From Dokdonella immobilis (GTDB lineage Bacteria > Pseudomonadota > Gammaproteobacteria > Xanthomonadales > Rhodanobacteraceae): a stretch of 64,000 nt of DNA. Of this stretch, positions 8,982 to 18,528 are shown piece after piece. A program made the position numbers and the translations under genes. Numbering within the stretch: the first letter of the stretch is position 1; each line of letters begins with the position of its first letter. Under the pieces are notes generated by a model. The model searched no databases. It worked only from the letters and a program-made list of their open reading frames with translations, and was not told the DNA's origin. The stretch covers positions 1-64,000 of the forward strand of contig NZ_FOVF01000002.1 in NCBI RefSeq assembly GCF_900115085.1, read 5' to 3'.

Positions 8982-10919
8982 ATGAGCGTCATCGCTGAAC
9001 CCGCGCCGCAGCTGACTCTGCGCGCGATCCTGCTTTCGATCGTGCTGGTGGTGATTCTCGCCGCGGCGAATACCTATCTCGGCCTGTTCGCAGGCATGAC
9101 CATCGCATCGGCGATTCCGGCGGCGGTGGTTTCGATGGCGGTGCTGCGTCTGCTCGGCGGTGGCGGCATCCTCGAAAACAATATCGTGCAGACCGGCGCA
9201 TCGGCCGGCTCGTCGATCGCCTCGGGCGTGATCTTCACGATTCCGGCCCTGGTCATCCTCGGTTACTGGAAGGAATTCGAATACCAGTGGGTTTTCGCGA
9301 TCGCCGGCCTCGGCGGTTTGCTCGGCGTGATCTTCTCGGTACCGCTGCGGCGTTCGTTGATCGTCGACCAGGGCCTTGCCTTCCCGGAAGGCAAGGCGGC
9401 CGCCGAAGTGCTCAAGACCGGCGAGAACCCCAAGCAGGGCGTAAAGACGCTCGGCATCGCGGCCTTGCTCGGCGGCTTCGCCAAGGTTGGCGCGGCCAGT
9501 GGCCTGCGCCTGTTTCCGGACACCGCCGCCGCCGCGGCCTGGGTCGGCAAGGGTATCGCCTACATGGGCACAAACCTGTCGCCGGCCCTGCTCGGCGTCG
9601 GCTACATCGTCGGCTTCAACATCGGCATCGTCTGCTTGCTCGGCGCAGTGATCGGCTGGAATATCGCGATCCCGATCTATAGCGCGTTCTTCATCGATAC
9701 CGATCCGGCGCTGGCCGCCCAGGTCGCCAGCGCGAGCGCCGAGGATGCGGCCTACATGATCTGGTCGGCGCAGATCCGCTACCTCGGGGTCGGTGCGATG
9801 CTGATCGGCGGCATCTGGACCCTGATCTCGCTGCGCAGCTCGTTGTTCTCGGGCATCAAGAGCGGTTTCGATGCGACCCGGTCCGGCTCGACCGCGGTGA
9901 TCGCGCATACCGAGAAAGACATTCCGATGAAGTACATCGCGATCGGCCTCGTGCTGTTCACGCTGCCCCTGCTGTGGCTCTACCAGAGCATCGTCCACCA
10001 GTGGACGGCGAGCGTGCCGATGACCATCATCATGATCGTCGCCGGTTTCCTGTTCGTTTCGGTGTCGGCCTACATGGCCGGCCTGGTCGGCTCCTCGAAC
10101 AACCCGGTCTCGGGCATCACGATCTCGACGATCCTGTTCGCCGCGCTGATCCTCGTGCTGCTGCTCGGCCGCGATTCGCCGATCGGCGCCGTGGCCGCGA
10201 TCATGATCGGCGCGGTGGTCTGTTGTGCGGCCTGCATCGGCGGCGACAACCTGCAGGATCTCAAATGCGGCCATATCGTCGGCGCGACGCCGTGGAAGCA
10301 GCAGTTGATGCTGGCCATCGGCGCGGTCTCCTCGGCCCTGATCATGGCGCCGGTCCTGAACCTGCTGCTGCATGCCTACGGCGTCGGCGTGCCGACCGCC
10401 GAACATCCGAACCCGCTGCTCGCGCCGCAGGCCAACCTGATGGCCTCGGTGGCCAAGGGCATCTTCGGCGGCGAGTTGCCGTGGGTCACGATCGGCATCG
10501 GCGCCGGCATCGGCGCGGTCATCATCGCGGTCGATTCCTGGCTCAAGGCCAGCGGCAAGAAATTCCGCATCCCGGTGCTGGCCTGCGCGATCGGCATCTA
10601 CCTGCCGATCGAACTGATGGTGCCGATCTTCCTCGGCGGCCTGCTTTCGCACATCGTCGAGCGCCATTTCGGCGGCGCGAAAGATGAAGCGCACCACGGT
10701 GAAATCCACCGCAAGGGCATGCTGTTCTCGGCCGGCCTGATCACCGGCGAGGCGCTGATGGGCATCTTCATCGCGATCCCGATCGTCATCACCGGCCGCG
10801 CCGACGTGCTCGCCTTGCCGGAGTCGCTGCACTTCGGCGGCTGGCTCGGTCTGCTCCTGATCGCCTTCATCGCCTGGTTGCTCTATCGCTATGCGACGAA
10901 GGCGGAGGCCGCGAACTAG
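8982..10919 (+). CDS. OPT-family oligopeptide transporter
   Basis: 645 residues from ATG 8982 (MSVIAEPAPQLTLRAILLSI), preceded by GGGGAGA. About 16 hydrophobic segments span nearly the whole length. OPT-family features include the N-terminal NTYLGLFAGMTIASAIPAA, the NNIVQTGASAGSSIASG segment, the YMAGLVGSSNNPVSGITIST block around residue 365, and GGDNLQDLKCGHIVGATPWK. OPT proteins are proton-coupled importers of small peptides or metal chelates. The divergent POT gene argues for peptide uptake. No binding protein or ATPase is encoded nearby, as expected for a secondary carrier. Confidence 0.9.
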   Translation: MSVIAEPAPQLTLRAILLSIVLVVILAAANTYLGLFAGMTIASAIPAAVVSMAVLRLLGGGGILENNIVQTGASAGSSIASGVIFTIPALVILGYWKEFEYQWVFAIAGLGGLLGVIFSVPLRRSLIVDQGLAFPEGKAAAEVLKTGENPKQGVKTLGIAALLGGFAKVGAASGLRLFPDTAAAAAWVGKGIAYMGTNLSPALLGVGYIVGFNIGIVCLLGAVIGWNIAIPIYSAFFIDTDPALAAQVASASAEDAAYMIWSAQIRYLGVGAMLIGGIWTLISLRSSLFSGIKSGFDATRSGSTAVIAHTEKDIPMKYIAIGLVLFTLPLLWLYQSIVHQWTASVPMTIIMIVAGFLFVSVSAYMAGLVGSSNNPVSGITISTILFAALILVLLLGRDSPIGAVAAIMIGAVVCCAACIGGDNLQDLKCGHIVGATPWKQQLMLAIGAVSSALIMAPVLNLLLHAYGVGVPTAEHPNPLLAPQANLMASVAKGIFGGELPWVTIGIGAGIGAVIIAVDSWLKASGKKFRIPVLACAIGIYLPIELMVPIFLGGLLSHIVERHFGGAKDEAHHGEIHRKGMLFSAGLITGEALMGIFIAIPIVITGRADVLALPESLHFGGWLGLLLIAFIAWLLYRYATKAEAAN

Positions 10920-10920
10920 A

Positions 10921-11275
10921 CGAGGCCCTTCAATTGCGATGGGCCTTCGGGCCCGATGCTTTTCGACACGCGAAAGATGAAAAGCATCGCGGCTGAAGCC
11001 GCTTCCTACAACGGAGCCGCGACGCGAGGCCCACCATCGAAGTCCGCGTCACCCATCACGCGCTCTTCGTAGGAAAGGCCTTCGGGCCCGATGCTTCTCG
11101 ACACGCGCGCGCGAATGATGAAATGCATCGCGGCTGAAGCCGCTTCCTACAACGAAGCGGCAACGCGGCGCGGGCCATCGAAGCCCGCGTCACCCATCGC
11201 GCGCTCTTCGTAGGAAGAGCCTTCAGGCTCGATGCTTTTGGGCGAGGCGCGGAAAGGCGCCACGGCTACAGCCAT
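10921..11275. repeat. REP/BIME-like repeat array between OPT transporter and ppc
   Basis: Two full units plus a partial one. Each unit pairs a 'GTAGGAA..GATGCTT' arm with a 'AAGCATCGCGGCTGAAGCCG' arm that ends CTTCCTAC, making a large imperfect hairpin that contains the small stem GCGGCT-GAA-GCCGC. The spacer AACGAAGCGGCAACGCG separates units. The same units form the larger array at 17540-18165. Confidence 0.85.
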
Positions 11276-11286
11276 GACCTGATGAC

Positions 11287-14016
11287 TCACCCGGTATTCT
11301 GGATCCCCGCTGCAATGCCATTGACCGTGGCGATCAGCGCATGCAGCAGTTCGTCGTCGCTGCGATCGTCGGCGCGCCAGCGCGCCAGCAGATCGACCTG
11401 GATCAAGCTGATCGGGTCGACGTAGGGGTTGCGCAGGCGGATCGACTGGCGCAGGCGCAGGTCGCGGGAGAGCAGTTCCTCTTCGTCCTTGAGTTCGAGG
11501 ATGGCCGATCGGGTGCGTTCGAATTCGGCGCTGACCTCGGCATACATCGGTTCGTGCAGTGCGCCCGCGAGGCGCGAATAGCGTTCGAAGATGGCGAGGT
11601 CCGCCTTCGCAAGGACCATCTCCACATCGTCGACGAGCTGGGCGAAGAACGGCCAGTCGCGCGCCATCTCGCTCATCGCCTCCCGGCCGAAGGTCTCGAT
11701 GCCATGGACGAGTCCGCTGCCGACGCCGAACCAGCCGGTCAGGGCGGCGCGGTTCTGCGACCAGGCGAAGACCCACGGAATCGCGCGCAGGTTCTCCACG
11801 CCTCCGGTGCCGCCGCGTCGCGACGGGCGCGAACCGATGCGCAGGCGTTCGATGACGTCGATCGGGGTCGCGTTGCGGAAGTACTCGGTGAAGTCGGCAT
11901 GTTCGTGCACGAAGGCGCGATAGGCCGATCGGGCCTCGCCGGCGATGGCGCTGGCCATCGAACGCCAGCTCGCCTCGCGCGGCTCGGGTGGCCGTGGGCG
12001 CAGGGTCGCGCGCAGCACCGCCCCGGTCATCTGTTCGAGATTGCGCAGGGCGATTGCGCGGATGCCGTACTTGCGATGGATCACCTCGCCCTGCTCGGTC
12101 AGGCGCAGCGTGCCGTCGACCGAACCGCGCGGCGAGGCGATCACGGCGCGTTCGGTCTTGCCGCCGCCGCGGCTGGCCGAGCCGCCGCGACCGTGGAAGA
12201 AGATGATGCGCACGCCCGATTCATGGGCGAGCCGGGTCAGCGCGATCTGGGTCTGCTGCAGGGCCCAGCGCGAGGCGACCAGGCCACCGTCCTTGGCGCT
12301 GTCGGAGTAGCCGAGCATGACGATCTGGCGGTTGCCGCGCGCGGCCAGATGGGCACGGTAGGCCGGGTCGGCGAACAGCGAGGTGACGACGGCTTCGGCG
12401 GCGTCGAGGTCGGCGACCGTCTCGAACAGCGGTGCGACATCGAGTGGAACCTGGCCACCGCCGTTGACGCATCCGGCGATGCGCGCCAGCGCGACCACGG
12501 CCAGCGCATCGGCGGCACTTCGGCTCATGCTGACGATGTAGGGGCCAAAGGCCTGCTCGCCATAGCGCGGCCGAAGTTGGGCCACGGTGCGGAACACGGC
12601 GAGGGTCTTGCGCGCGACTTCATCGCTGCTGGTACGTACGGAGGCCGGATTGGCAAGCACGGCACTCAGCCGTTCGACGCGCTCATCGACTTCGCGCGAG
12701 GCCCATTCGGGATCGTCCAGCAGGGCGGCGAACGCGGCATCGTGCATGGCCGAGTCCTGGCGCAGATCGAGCGTGGCCAGGTGGAAGCCGAAGGTTTCGG
12801 CGCGCCGCAGCAGGCGACGTGCGGCGAACCAGCCGGCATGCACGCCGCGATTCTCACGCAGGCTGTCGACGACGATGCGGATATCCTCGATGAAGGCCGC
12901 CACGTCCGGATAGCCGCCCTCGGTGCCGCGTTCGGTTTCGCCAAGCCGCTCACCGACCAGCTTGAGGAACTGCCGATACGGCATGTCCTCGTGGCGCGCG
13001 CGCAGACGCGCGGCGGCGGTCGGCAGCAGCGCGCGGTAGACATCGGTGCGGGCGAGCAGGTCGGCCGAACAGCCAACCCGCGACAGCGAGTGGCTGAGCA
13101 GGCGACCGAGCTGGTAGACCTCGCGCCGGTACAGGGCCAGGACCTGGCGGCGCTGCGTGGCCAGGGTTGCCGCGATCGTTTCGGCGCCGACATTCGGATT
13201 GCCGTCCATGTCGCCGCCGACCCAGTTGCCGAAGCGCAACAGGGTCGGCAATTCGGTGCCGGCCGGATCTTCGCCGAGCGCATCGGCGAGGACTTCGTAG
13301 AACACCGGCACGACCCGATAGAGCACGTCGGTCAGGTAGAAGCCGACGTTTTCGAGTTCGTCGGCCACGCTCGGCTTGTCGAGGGCGAACTCGGCGGTCT
13401 GCCAGGCCGCGGTCAGGGCCATGCGCATGCGTTCCAGATCGGCGCGGCGTTCGACCGGCGTGCGCCCGCCATCGATGTCGGCGACCAGGGCGCGCACCAC
13501 TTCGGTTTCCTTTTCCAGCAACGCACGGCGCACCGCTTCGGTCGGGTGCGCGGTGAATACCGGCTCGATGTGCAGACGAGCCAGGCAGGCGTCCAGTGCG
13601 GCCTTGTCGACACCATCGCCGCGCAGCTTCCCGACCACGTCGCGCAGGCCACCGGGCTGCGGCGAAGCATCGGCACGCTCGTATTCGCGGCGTCGGCGGA
13701 TCCGGTGCACGCGTTCGGCCACGTTGACAGCCTGGAAGTAGGTCGAGAACGCGCGCACGAGTGAGGTCGCATGCGCGACATCGACTCCGGCCAGCTCGCG
13801 TTCCATCTCTTCGGTGCTGGCGTTGTTCTCGCGGCGCAGGATGGCGGCGACGCGAATGCGTTCGACTTCATCGAGGAAGTCCTCGCCTTCCTGTTCGGCA
13901 AGGATCTCGCCGACCAGCGAACCGACCCGGTTCACGTCATCGCGCAGGGCCTTGTCGGTTTCGGGAAGGTCGCTCGAGCGCAGGCTGTCTGCGGCATTGC
14001 TGGCTTTCTTGTCCAT
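11287..14016 (-). CDS. ppc: Phosphoenolpyruvate carboxylase
   Basis: 909 residues from ATG 14016, close to the normal bacterial length. It converts PEP and bicarbonate to oxaloacetate to refill the TCA cycle in the cytoplasm. Catalytic His157 lies in FTAHPTEAVRR. The C-terminal half carries GYSDSAKDGG, the glycine-rich FHGRGGSASRGGGKTER loop that binds PEP, and the terminal ..AGIQNTG that contributes to the active and allosteric sites in this family. No frameshift or missing motif is seen. The gene stands alone, between the repeat array and a short gap before the large amidohydrolase gene, both on the minus strand. Confidence 0.97.
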   Translation of the reverse strand: MDKKASNAADSLRSSDLPETDKALRDDVNRVGSLVGEILAEQEGEDFLDEVERIRVAAILRRENNASTEEMERELAGVDVAHATSLVRAFSTYFQAVNVAERVHRIRRRREYERADASPQPGGLRDVVGKLRGDGVDKAALDACLARLHIEPVFTAHPTEAVRRALLEKETEVVRALVADIDGGRTPVERRADLERMRMALTAAWQTAEFALDKPSVADELENVGFYLTDVLYRVVPVFYEVLADALGEDPAGTELPTLLRFGNWVGGDMDGNPNVGAETIAATLATQRRQVLALYRREVYQLGRLLSHSLSRVGCSADLLARTDVYRALLPTAAARLRARHEDMPYRQFLKLVGERLGETERGTEGGYPDVAAFIEDIRIVVDSLRENRGVHAGWFAARRLLRRAETFGFHLATLDLRQDSAMHDAAFAALLDDPEWASREVDERVERLSAVLANPASVRTSSDEVARKTLAVFRTVAQLRPRYGEQAFGPYIVSMSRSAADALAVVALARIAGCVNGGGQVPLDVAPLFETVADLDAAEAVVTSLFADPAYRAHLAARGNRQIVMLGYSDSAKDGGLVASRWALQQTQIALTRLAHESGVRIIFFHGRGGSASRGGGKTERAVIASPRGSVDGTLRLTEQGEVIHRKYGIRAIALRNLEQMTGAVLRATLRPRPPEPREASWRSMASAIAGEARSAYRAFVHEHADFTEYFRNATPIDVIERLRIGSRPSRRGGTGGVENLRAIPWVFAWSQNRAALTGWFGVGSGLVHGIETFGREAMSEMARDWPFFAQLVDDVEMVLAKADLAIFERYSRLAGALHEPMYAEVSAEFERTRSAILELKDEEELLSRDLRLRQSIRLRNPYVDPISLIQVDLLARWRADDRSDDELLHALIATVNGIAAGIQNTG

Positions 14017-14180
14017 CTCCCAAGCCTACATTGTTGCAACGCGGCATGACAGATGCGAAGCGGCCGAGACGCCCGGGAGAGGTGGATGATTCAGTCAGCA
14101 GTCGGGATTACGAGAAGGCGAACCCCAACGTCGTCGAGCGGGTCGGTGCAGGGGCCGGCGTCGCGCCGGCCCCCGGTCGG

Positions 14181-17100
14181 TCAATGCACGTGCTGCGTGC
14201 CCGACTTTGGACAATGGCACGGTGCGGTCGGGCCGTATTCGATACCGAAGGTGCGTCCGTCGTGGTGGCGCTGCCAGTAGAACTCGGGAGCCTTGCGGCC
14301 CTTGCCGCCGACTTCGGCCATGTCGGCATCGACATCGAAGACGCGTCCGTTGACGGCGACATAGCGCGTGTCGATGGTAGCGCGGATGTTCTCGAGCGGA
14401 TTCGAGTTGAGAACGACGAAGTCGGCGCGCTTGCCCGCTTCGAGCGAACCGATCTGTTTCGACAGGCCGAGCATGTCGGCGCCGTCGATGGTCGCCGCGC
14501 GCAGCGCCTCGAAGTTGCTGAAGCCGCCCTGGGTCAGCATCCAGGTCTCCCAATTTTCCGACAAGCCCTGCAGCTGGCCGTGCCCTCCGGTACTGATGCG
14601 GATGCCGGCATCGCGCAGCTTCTTCGCGGCCTTGGCCACTTCGATGTGGTAGTAGTCCCAGTCCGGCGCGGTTTCGCGGCGGATCGCGCGGGCATCGAGC
14701 GTTTCGCGTGGGAAGAAGCGGTTGAGCTTCTTGTCCTCCCAGACGTTGTCGCGCGCATACCACCAGTATTCGCCGCTGAGGCCGCCGTAGCTGACCACCA
14801 GGGTCGGCGTGTTGCGCACGTCGGTCTCCTTCCACAGCTTGATGACATCGGCATACAGCGGCGCGACCGGAATGTTGTGCTCGATGCTGGTGACGCCGTC
14901 GACCATCATGGTCATGTTGTGGTTGAAGGTGGAACCGCCCTCCTCGACGACCAGCATGCCGAGCTCGTGCGCGGCGGTGTTGATCTGCTGGCGCTGGTCG
15001 CGACGCGGCTGGTTGTAGCTCTTCACGCTGAACGCGCCATTCGCCTTCATGCGGCGCAGGTGCGCGCGCGCATCGTCGAGCGAATTGACCACGGCCTTGA
15101 AGTCGCCGTCGGCGCCGTAGAGGATGGTGCCGGTCGAGAAGATGCGCGGGCCGACCATCGCGCCGGCCTTGACCAGTTCGGCCTGCGAGAACACCGTTTC
15201 CGTGGTCGCCGACGGGTCGTGCGTCGTGGTCACGCCGAAGGCGAGGTTGGTGTAGTAGGCCCAGTTCTGCTGCGGCACGACGCCGCTGTTGAAGTGGTTC
15301 ACATGGGCGTGCACGTCGACGTAGCCCGGCACGATGGTCTTGCCCTTGACGTCGATTACCTGCGCGTTCGACGGGATCGCAACGCTGCCATTGGCAGCGA
15401 CCGCCTTGATCGTGTCGCCATCGACGACGATCACGCCGTCTTCGATGACTTCCTGTTTCGACTCGGCGTCGTTCATGGTCACGATGCGCGCGCCGGTGAA
15501 GGCGAACACGTCGGTCGGCGTATCGAGTGCGGCAGTCAGGCCGACATCGATGCCCGGGTCGCTGCCCGGCTTCGGCAGGTCCTTCGGCGCACCGGGCACG
15601 AAGGCGAAAGCCTCCTTGAGGTCGCGCGAGTGGTACTGGCGACCGACCATCCAGTGCAGCGATTTCGAGTCGGCCGACCAGTGCAGGTAGGAGCCGACGT
15701 CCTTGCTGACCAGGCTGACCGGGATCGCCTTGGTTTCCTTCGTCAGTTCGATGCTGCCGCCGGTCATCGGCATTGGCGCGACATAGGCGTTGAACAGTTC
15801 GGTGAAGGCGACCCACTGACCGTCCGGGCTGATGCTGACGAAGTTGATGTACTTCAGGTCGAAGACGTCGCGCGGTTCGCTGCCGTCGATGGCGATGCTC
15901 TTGAGTTTCTTGCTCAGGCCATCGCCGGTCAGGAAGGTGATGCGCTTGCCATCCGGGGTGAAGGCCGGATCGCCGCCTTCCCGGACCAGTCGTCGCGCCT
16001 CGCCGCCGGCGGACGGCATCACGTAGATGCCGGCTTCACCCGAATTGAGGTTGCCGGTCAGCGAGCTGCCCGAGGTCTTCGCGTAGACGATATGCGCGCC
16101 ATCGTTCGAATAGCGCGGCCCGTAGTAGAAGCCCGGCTTCGTGGTCAGGATGCGGTCGGCATTCGAGGCGAAGTCGTGCTCGAGGATCTGGCCCTGCTGG
16201 GCGTCGGACCAGTTCGTGAACAGCAGCTTGCGGCCGTCGGCACTGAAGCTCGGCTGGTACTCGAAATGGGCGTCGTCGCCGGTCAGGCGGGTCGGCTTGC
16301 CGTTCGGCAGCGACTTGACCCAGAGGTGGCCGAGCGCGTGGAAGATCATCGTGCGCCCGTTCGGGCTGGTCGCCACGTCGCGGATCATCTTCGGCTCGAA
16401 GCTGCCGCGCGCGAGGGTCTGTTCGAAGCGCAGCGGTTCGGCCAGGGTCTGTTCGACATCGGCCGTGAACGGGATTTGAGCATGCTCGCCACTGGCTGCA
16501 TCGACGCGCCAGAGCTTGCCCTGGGCCCAGATCACCAGCGCCTTCGAATCGGGGGTCCAGGCATAGTTGGGATAGGGCCCGAAGATCGCCCAGGCCTCCT
16601 GCATGTCGTGCGAAAGGCCATCCCAGAGCGGCTTCGCCTCGCCGCTGTCGAGATCGAGAAGGTGCAATACGGTCTTGTCGCGCACGCGCTTGACGAAGGC
16701 CAGCGACCTGCCATCGGGCGAGGGTTCCGGGCGCACCGCGCCACCCGGCGTGGCGACCACGGTCTCGGTGGTGCCGTCGCGGCGGTCGAGACGCTTGATC
16801 GCGTAGATCAGGCCGTGCGGGTCCTTGTTGTACTCGAAGTTCGAACCACCGCTGACGTCCTCGGAATAGTAGACGTAGCGACCGTCGGCGCTGACCGCCG
16901 GTTCGCCGAGGTCCTGCTGGTCATTCTTGCGCTTGGTCAGCTGCAGGCCGGCGCCGCCCGAGATGTGGTACATCCAGAGTTCGCCGGCACCGAGCGAACG
17001 CTCGCTCGTGAAATGCTTGCGACCGATCAGGTACTGGCCGTCCGGCGTCCAGGCCGGGTTGTTGAGCAGGCGGAAATCCTCGTTGCTGACCTGGGTGCCC

Positions 17101-17477
17101 TCGCCGCCGATGACCGGCATGCGCCACAGATTGTTGCCGCCGCCGCGATCGGAGGTGTAGGCGATTTCCCGGCCGTCGGGCGAGAACCGCGGCTGCACGT
17201 CCCAGGCGGCGCCCTTGGTCAGGCGTTTGGCCTTGCCGCCGGCGATCGGTAGGGTGTAGAGGTCGCCGAGCATGCTGAAGGCGAGGGTCTTGCCGTCCGG
17301 GCTGACATCGAGGTCGAGCCAGGTGCCTTCATCGGTACTGAAGCGCACGGTCTTGGTCTTGCCGTGGGCCGCGTTGACGTCCCATTTGGGCTCGTCCTTC
17401 TTCTTCTCTTCGGCCTGGGCGATGAAGGGCAACAGGACACAGCCGAGCACGAGCGCGGCGATCGGACGTCGGATCAT
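14181..17477 (-). CDS. Secreted beta-propeller (TolB/PD40-like) amidohydrolase
   Basis: 1098 residues from ATG 17477, with a signal peptide (MIRRPIAALVLGCVLLPFIAQA). Residues about 40-640 contain many PD40/WD40-like repeats of the type FSPDGREIAYTSD and WTPDGQYLIG, predicting one or two beta-propellers. Residues about 655-1085 are an amidohydrolase domain: the HxH metal pair in VDVHAHVNHF, a later metal-ligand region around STFNHNMTMMVDGV and STGGHGQLQG, and the terminal GKRADFVVLNSNPLENI. Propeller-amidohydrolase fusions of this kind are common in Xanthomonadales, Myxococcota and Bacteroidota, but the substrate is not known. The protein is probably periplasmic or outer-surface. Its upstream side is bordered by the large repeat array. 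Confidence 0.88.
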   Translation of the reverse strand: MIRRPIAALVLGCVLLPFIAQAEEKKKDEPKWDVNAAHGKTKTVRFSTDEGTWLDLDVSPDGKTLAFSMLGDLYTLPIAGGKAKRLTKGAAWDVQPRFSPDGREIAYTSDRGGGNNLWRMPVIGGEGTQVSNEDFRLLNNPAWTPDGQYLIGRKHFTSERSLGAGELWMYHISGGAGLQLTKRKNDQQDLGEPAVSADGRYVYYSEDVSGGSNFEYNKDPHGLIYAIKRLDRRDGTTETVVATPGGAVRPEPSPDGRSLAFVKRVRDKTVLHLLDLDSGEAKPLWDGLSHDMQEAWAIFGPYPNYAWTPDSKALVIWAQGKLWRVDAASGEHAQIPFTADVEQTLAEPLRFEQTLARGSFEPKMIRDVATSPNGRTMIFHALGHLWVKSLPNGKPTRLTGDDAHFEYQPSFSADGRKLLFTNWSDAQQGQILEHDFASNADRILTTKPGFYYGPRYSNDGAHIVYAKTSGSSLTGNLNSGEAGIYVMPSAGGEARRLVREGGDPAFTPDGKRITFLTGDGLSKKLKSIAIDGSEPRDVFDLKYINFVSISPDGQWVAFTELFNAYVAPMPMTGGSIELTKETKAIPVSLVSKDVGSYLHWSADSKSLHWMVGRQYHSRDLKEAFAFVPGAPKDLPKPGSDPGIDVGLTAALDTPTDVFAFTGARIVTMNDAESKQEVIEDGVIVVDGDTIKAVAANGSVAIPSNAQVIDVKGKTIVPGYVDVHAHVNHFNSGVVPQQNWAYYTNLAFGVTTTHDPSATTETVFSQAELVKAGAMVGPRIFSTGTILYGADGDFKAVVNSLDDARAHLRRMKANGAFSVKSYNQPRRDQRQQINTAAHELGMLVVEEGGSTFNHNMTMMVDGVTSIEHNIPVAPLYADVIKLWKETDVRNTPTLVVSYGGLSGEYWWYARDNVWEDKKLNRFFPRETLDARAIRRETAPDWDYYHIEVAKAAKKLRDAGIRISTGGHGQLQGLSENWETWMLTQGGFSNFEALRAATIDGADMLGLSKQIGSLEAGKRADFVVLNSNPLENIRATIDTRYVAVNGRVFDVDADMAEVGGKGRKAPEFYWQRHHDGRTFGIEYGPTAPCHCPKSGTQHVH

Positions 17478-17539
17478 GGAGAACTCCCCGGTTGGAATCC
17501 GCCCATCCTAGAACGAATCGGCGCCGCCGACACGGGACA

Positions 17540-18165
17540 GAAGTCCTACACCGGAGCCGCAACGCGAGGGTCGCCATCGAAACCCGCGCCGCAAATTCGC
17601 CGTCTCCCGTAGGAGCGCCTTCAGGCGCGCCGCACTTCGCACGCTCATCGCAGGAAGAGCCTTCAGGCTCGACGCTCTTCGCCACGTTGTGGGAAAAGCA
17701 TTGCGGCTGAAGCCGCTCCAACAACGAAGCGGCAACGCGCGATCAGCGATCGAAACCCGCGCCGCTGGTTCGCCGCTTTTCGTAGGAACGCCCTTCAGGC
17801 GCGATGCGCTTCGGCAAGGCTTTGGGAAAGCATCGCGGCTGAAGCCGCTTCCTACAACGAAGCGGCAACGCGAGGCCAACAACGAAGCCGCAACGCGGCG
17901 CCCATGATCAAAGCCCGCGCCGCTCTTCTCGCGCTCTTCGTAGGAAGGGCCTTTAGGCTCGATGCTCTTCGGCACAACTCCGGAAAAGCATCGCGGCTGA
18001 AGCCGCTTCCAACAACCAAGCGGCAACGCGCGATCAGCCATCGGAACCCGCGCCGCATGCCGCACGCCCCTCGCAGGAAGGGCCTTCAGGCCCGACGCCC
18101 TTCGGAAAGCGAAAGACCAAGAGCATCGCGGCTGAAGCCGCTCCTACGACGAAGCAGCAGCGTGC
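17540..18165. repeat. Large REP/BIME-like repeat array (about four units)
   Basis: Roughly 630 nt of degenerate repeats filling the 17478-18171 gap. The core GCATCGCGGCTGAAGCCGCT recurs near 17825, 17985 and 18123, with a variant near 17695. Each core is preceded by a partner arm containing CCTTCAGGC followed by TCGATGCTCTTCG or a close variant. Spacing is about 140-165 nt, irregular, and the arms pair as hairpins. No gene is supported inside. Confidence 0.85.
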
Positions 18166-18171
18166 CCCCAA

Positions 18172-18522
18172 TCAAGCCGAACTGACGTCGCGCAACTTCC
18201 AGTGACGGCCGATCAGCAGGTCGAGGCGATGCTTGACGATCGCATGCGGCAGGGTCGTGGTGACGACGAGTTCGGCACGATTGGCCTCGAGGCTGCCGGA
18301 AACCGTGGCCGTCGGATCGGTTATCCCCGTTGCCGGATCGACTTCATCGGGGTCTTCCTGCAGGGCGCGCCAGCGCTCCCAGAGGCTCGCTTCGCGCAGG
18401 ACCCCCTGCAGGACGCTGGCCAGATGCTCGGGCGAACCGCCATTGAAGCTGAGCGCAGCGATATCGCCGCGCGATTCGGCGACATTGTCGACCGTGATGA
18501 AGAAACGTTGCGCCTTGGCCAT
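18172..18522 (-). CDS. Conserved-looking hypothetical protein downstream of bioD
   Basis: 116 residues from ATG 18522 (MAKAQRFFITVDNVAESRGD), 6 nt after the bioD stop codon, so very likely the last gene of the bioD operon. The sequence is soluble, without signal peptide. It has an alpha/beta pattern, with a mid-region rich in acidic and Trp residues (SLWERWRALQEDPDEVDPAT) and a strand-rich C-terminus (AELVVTTTLPHAIVKHRLDL). I do not recognise the family and see no catalytic motif. Composition and codon use match the neighbours. A biotin-related role is suggested only by position. Confidence 0.7.
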   Translation of the reverse strand: MAKAQRFFITVDNVAESRGDIAALSFNGGSPEHLASVLQGVLREASLWERWRALQEDPDEVDPATGITDPTATVSGSLEANRAELVVTTTLPHAIVKHRLDLLIGRHWKLRDVSSA

Positions 18523-18528
18523 GGTCTT

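Noticed and set aside
10921-11275. Possible CRISPR array
   Set aside because: Unit spacing is irregular, the repeats are long palindromes that pair with each other, the 'spacers' are also repeated, and no cas gene is present. The same holds for 17540-18165.
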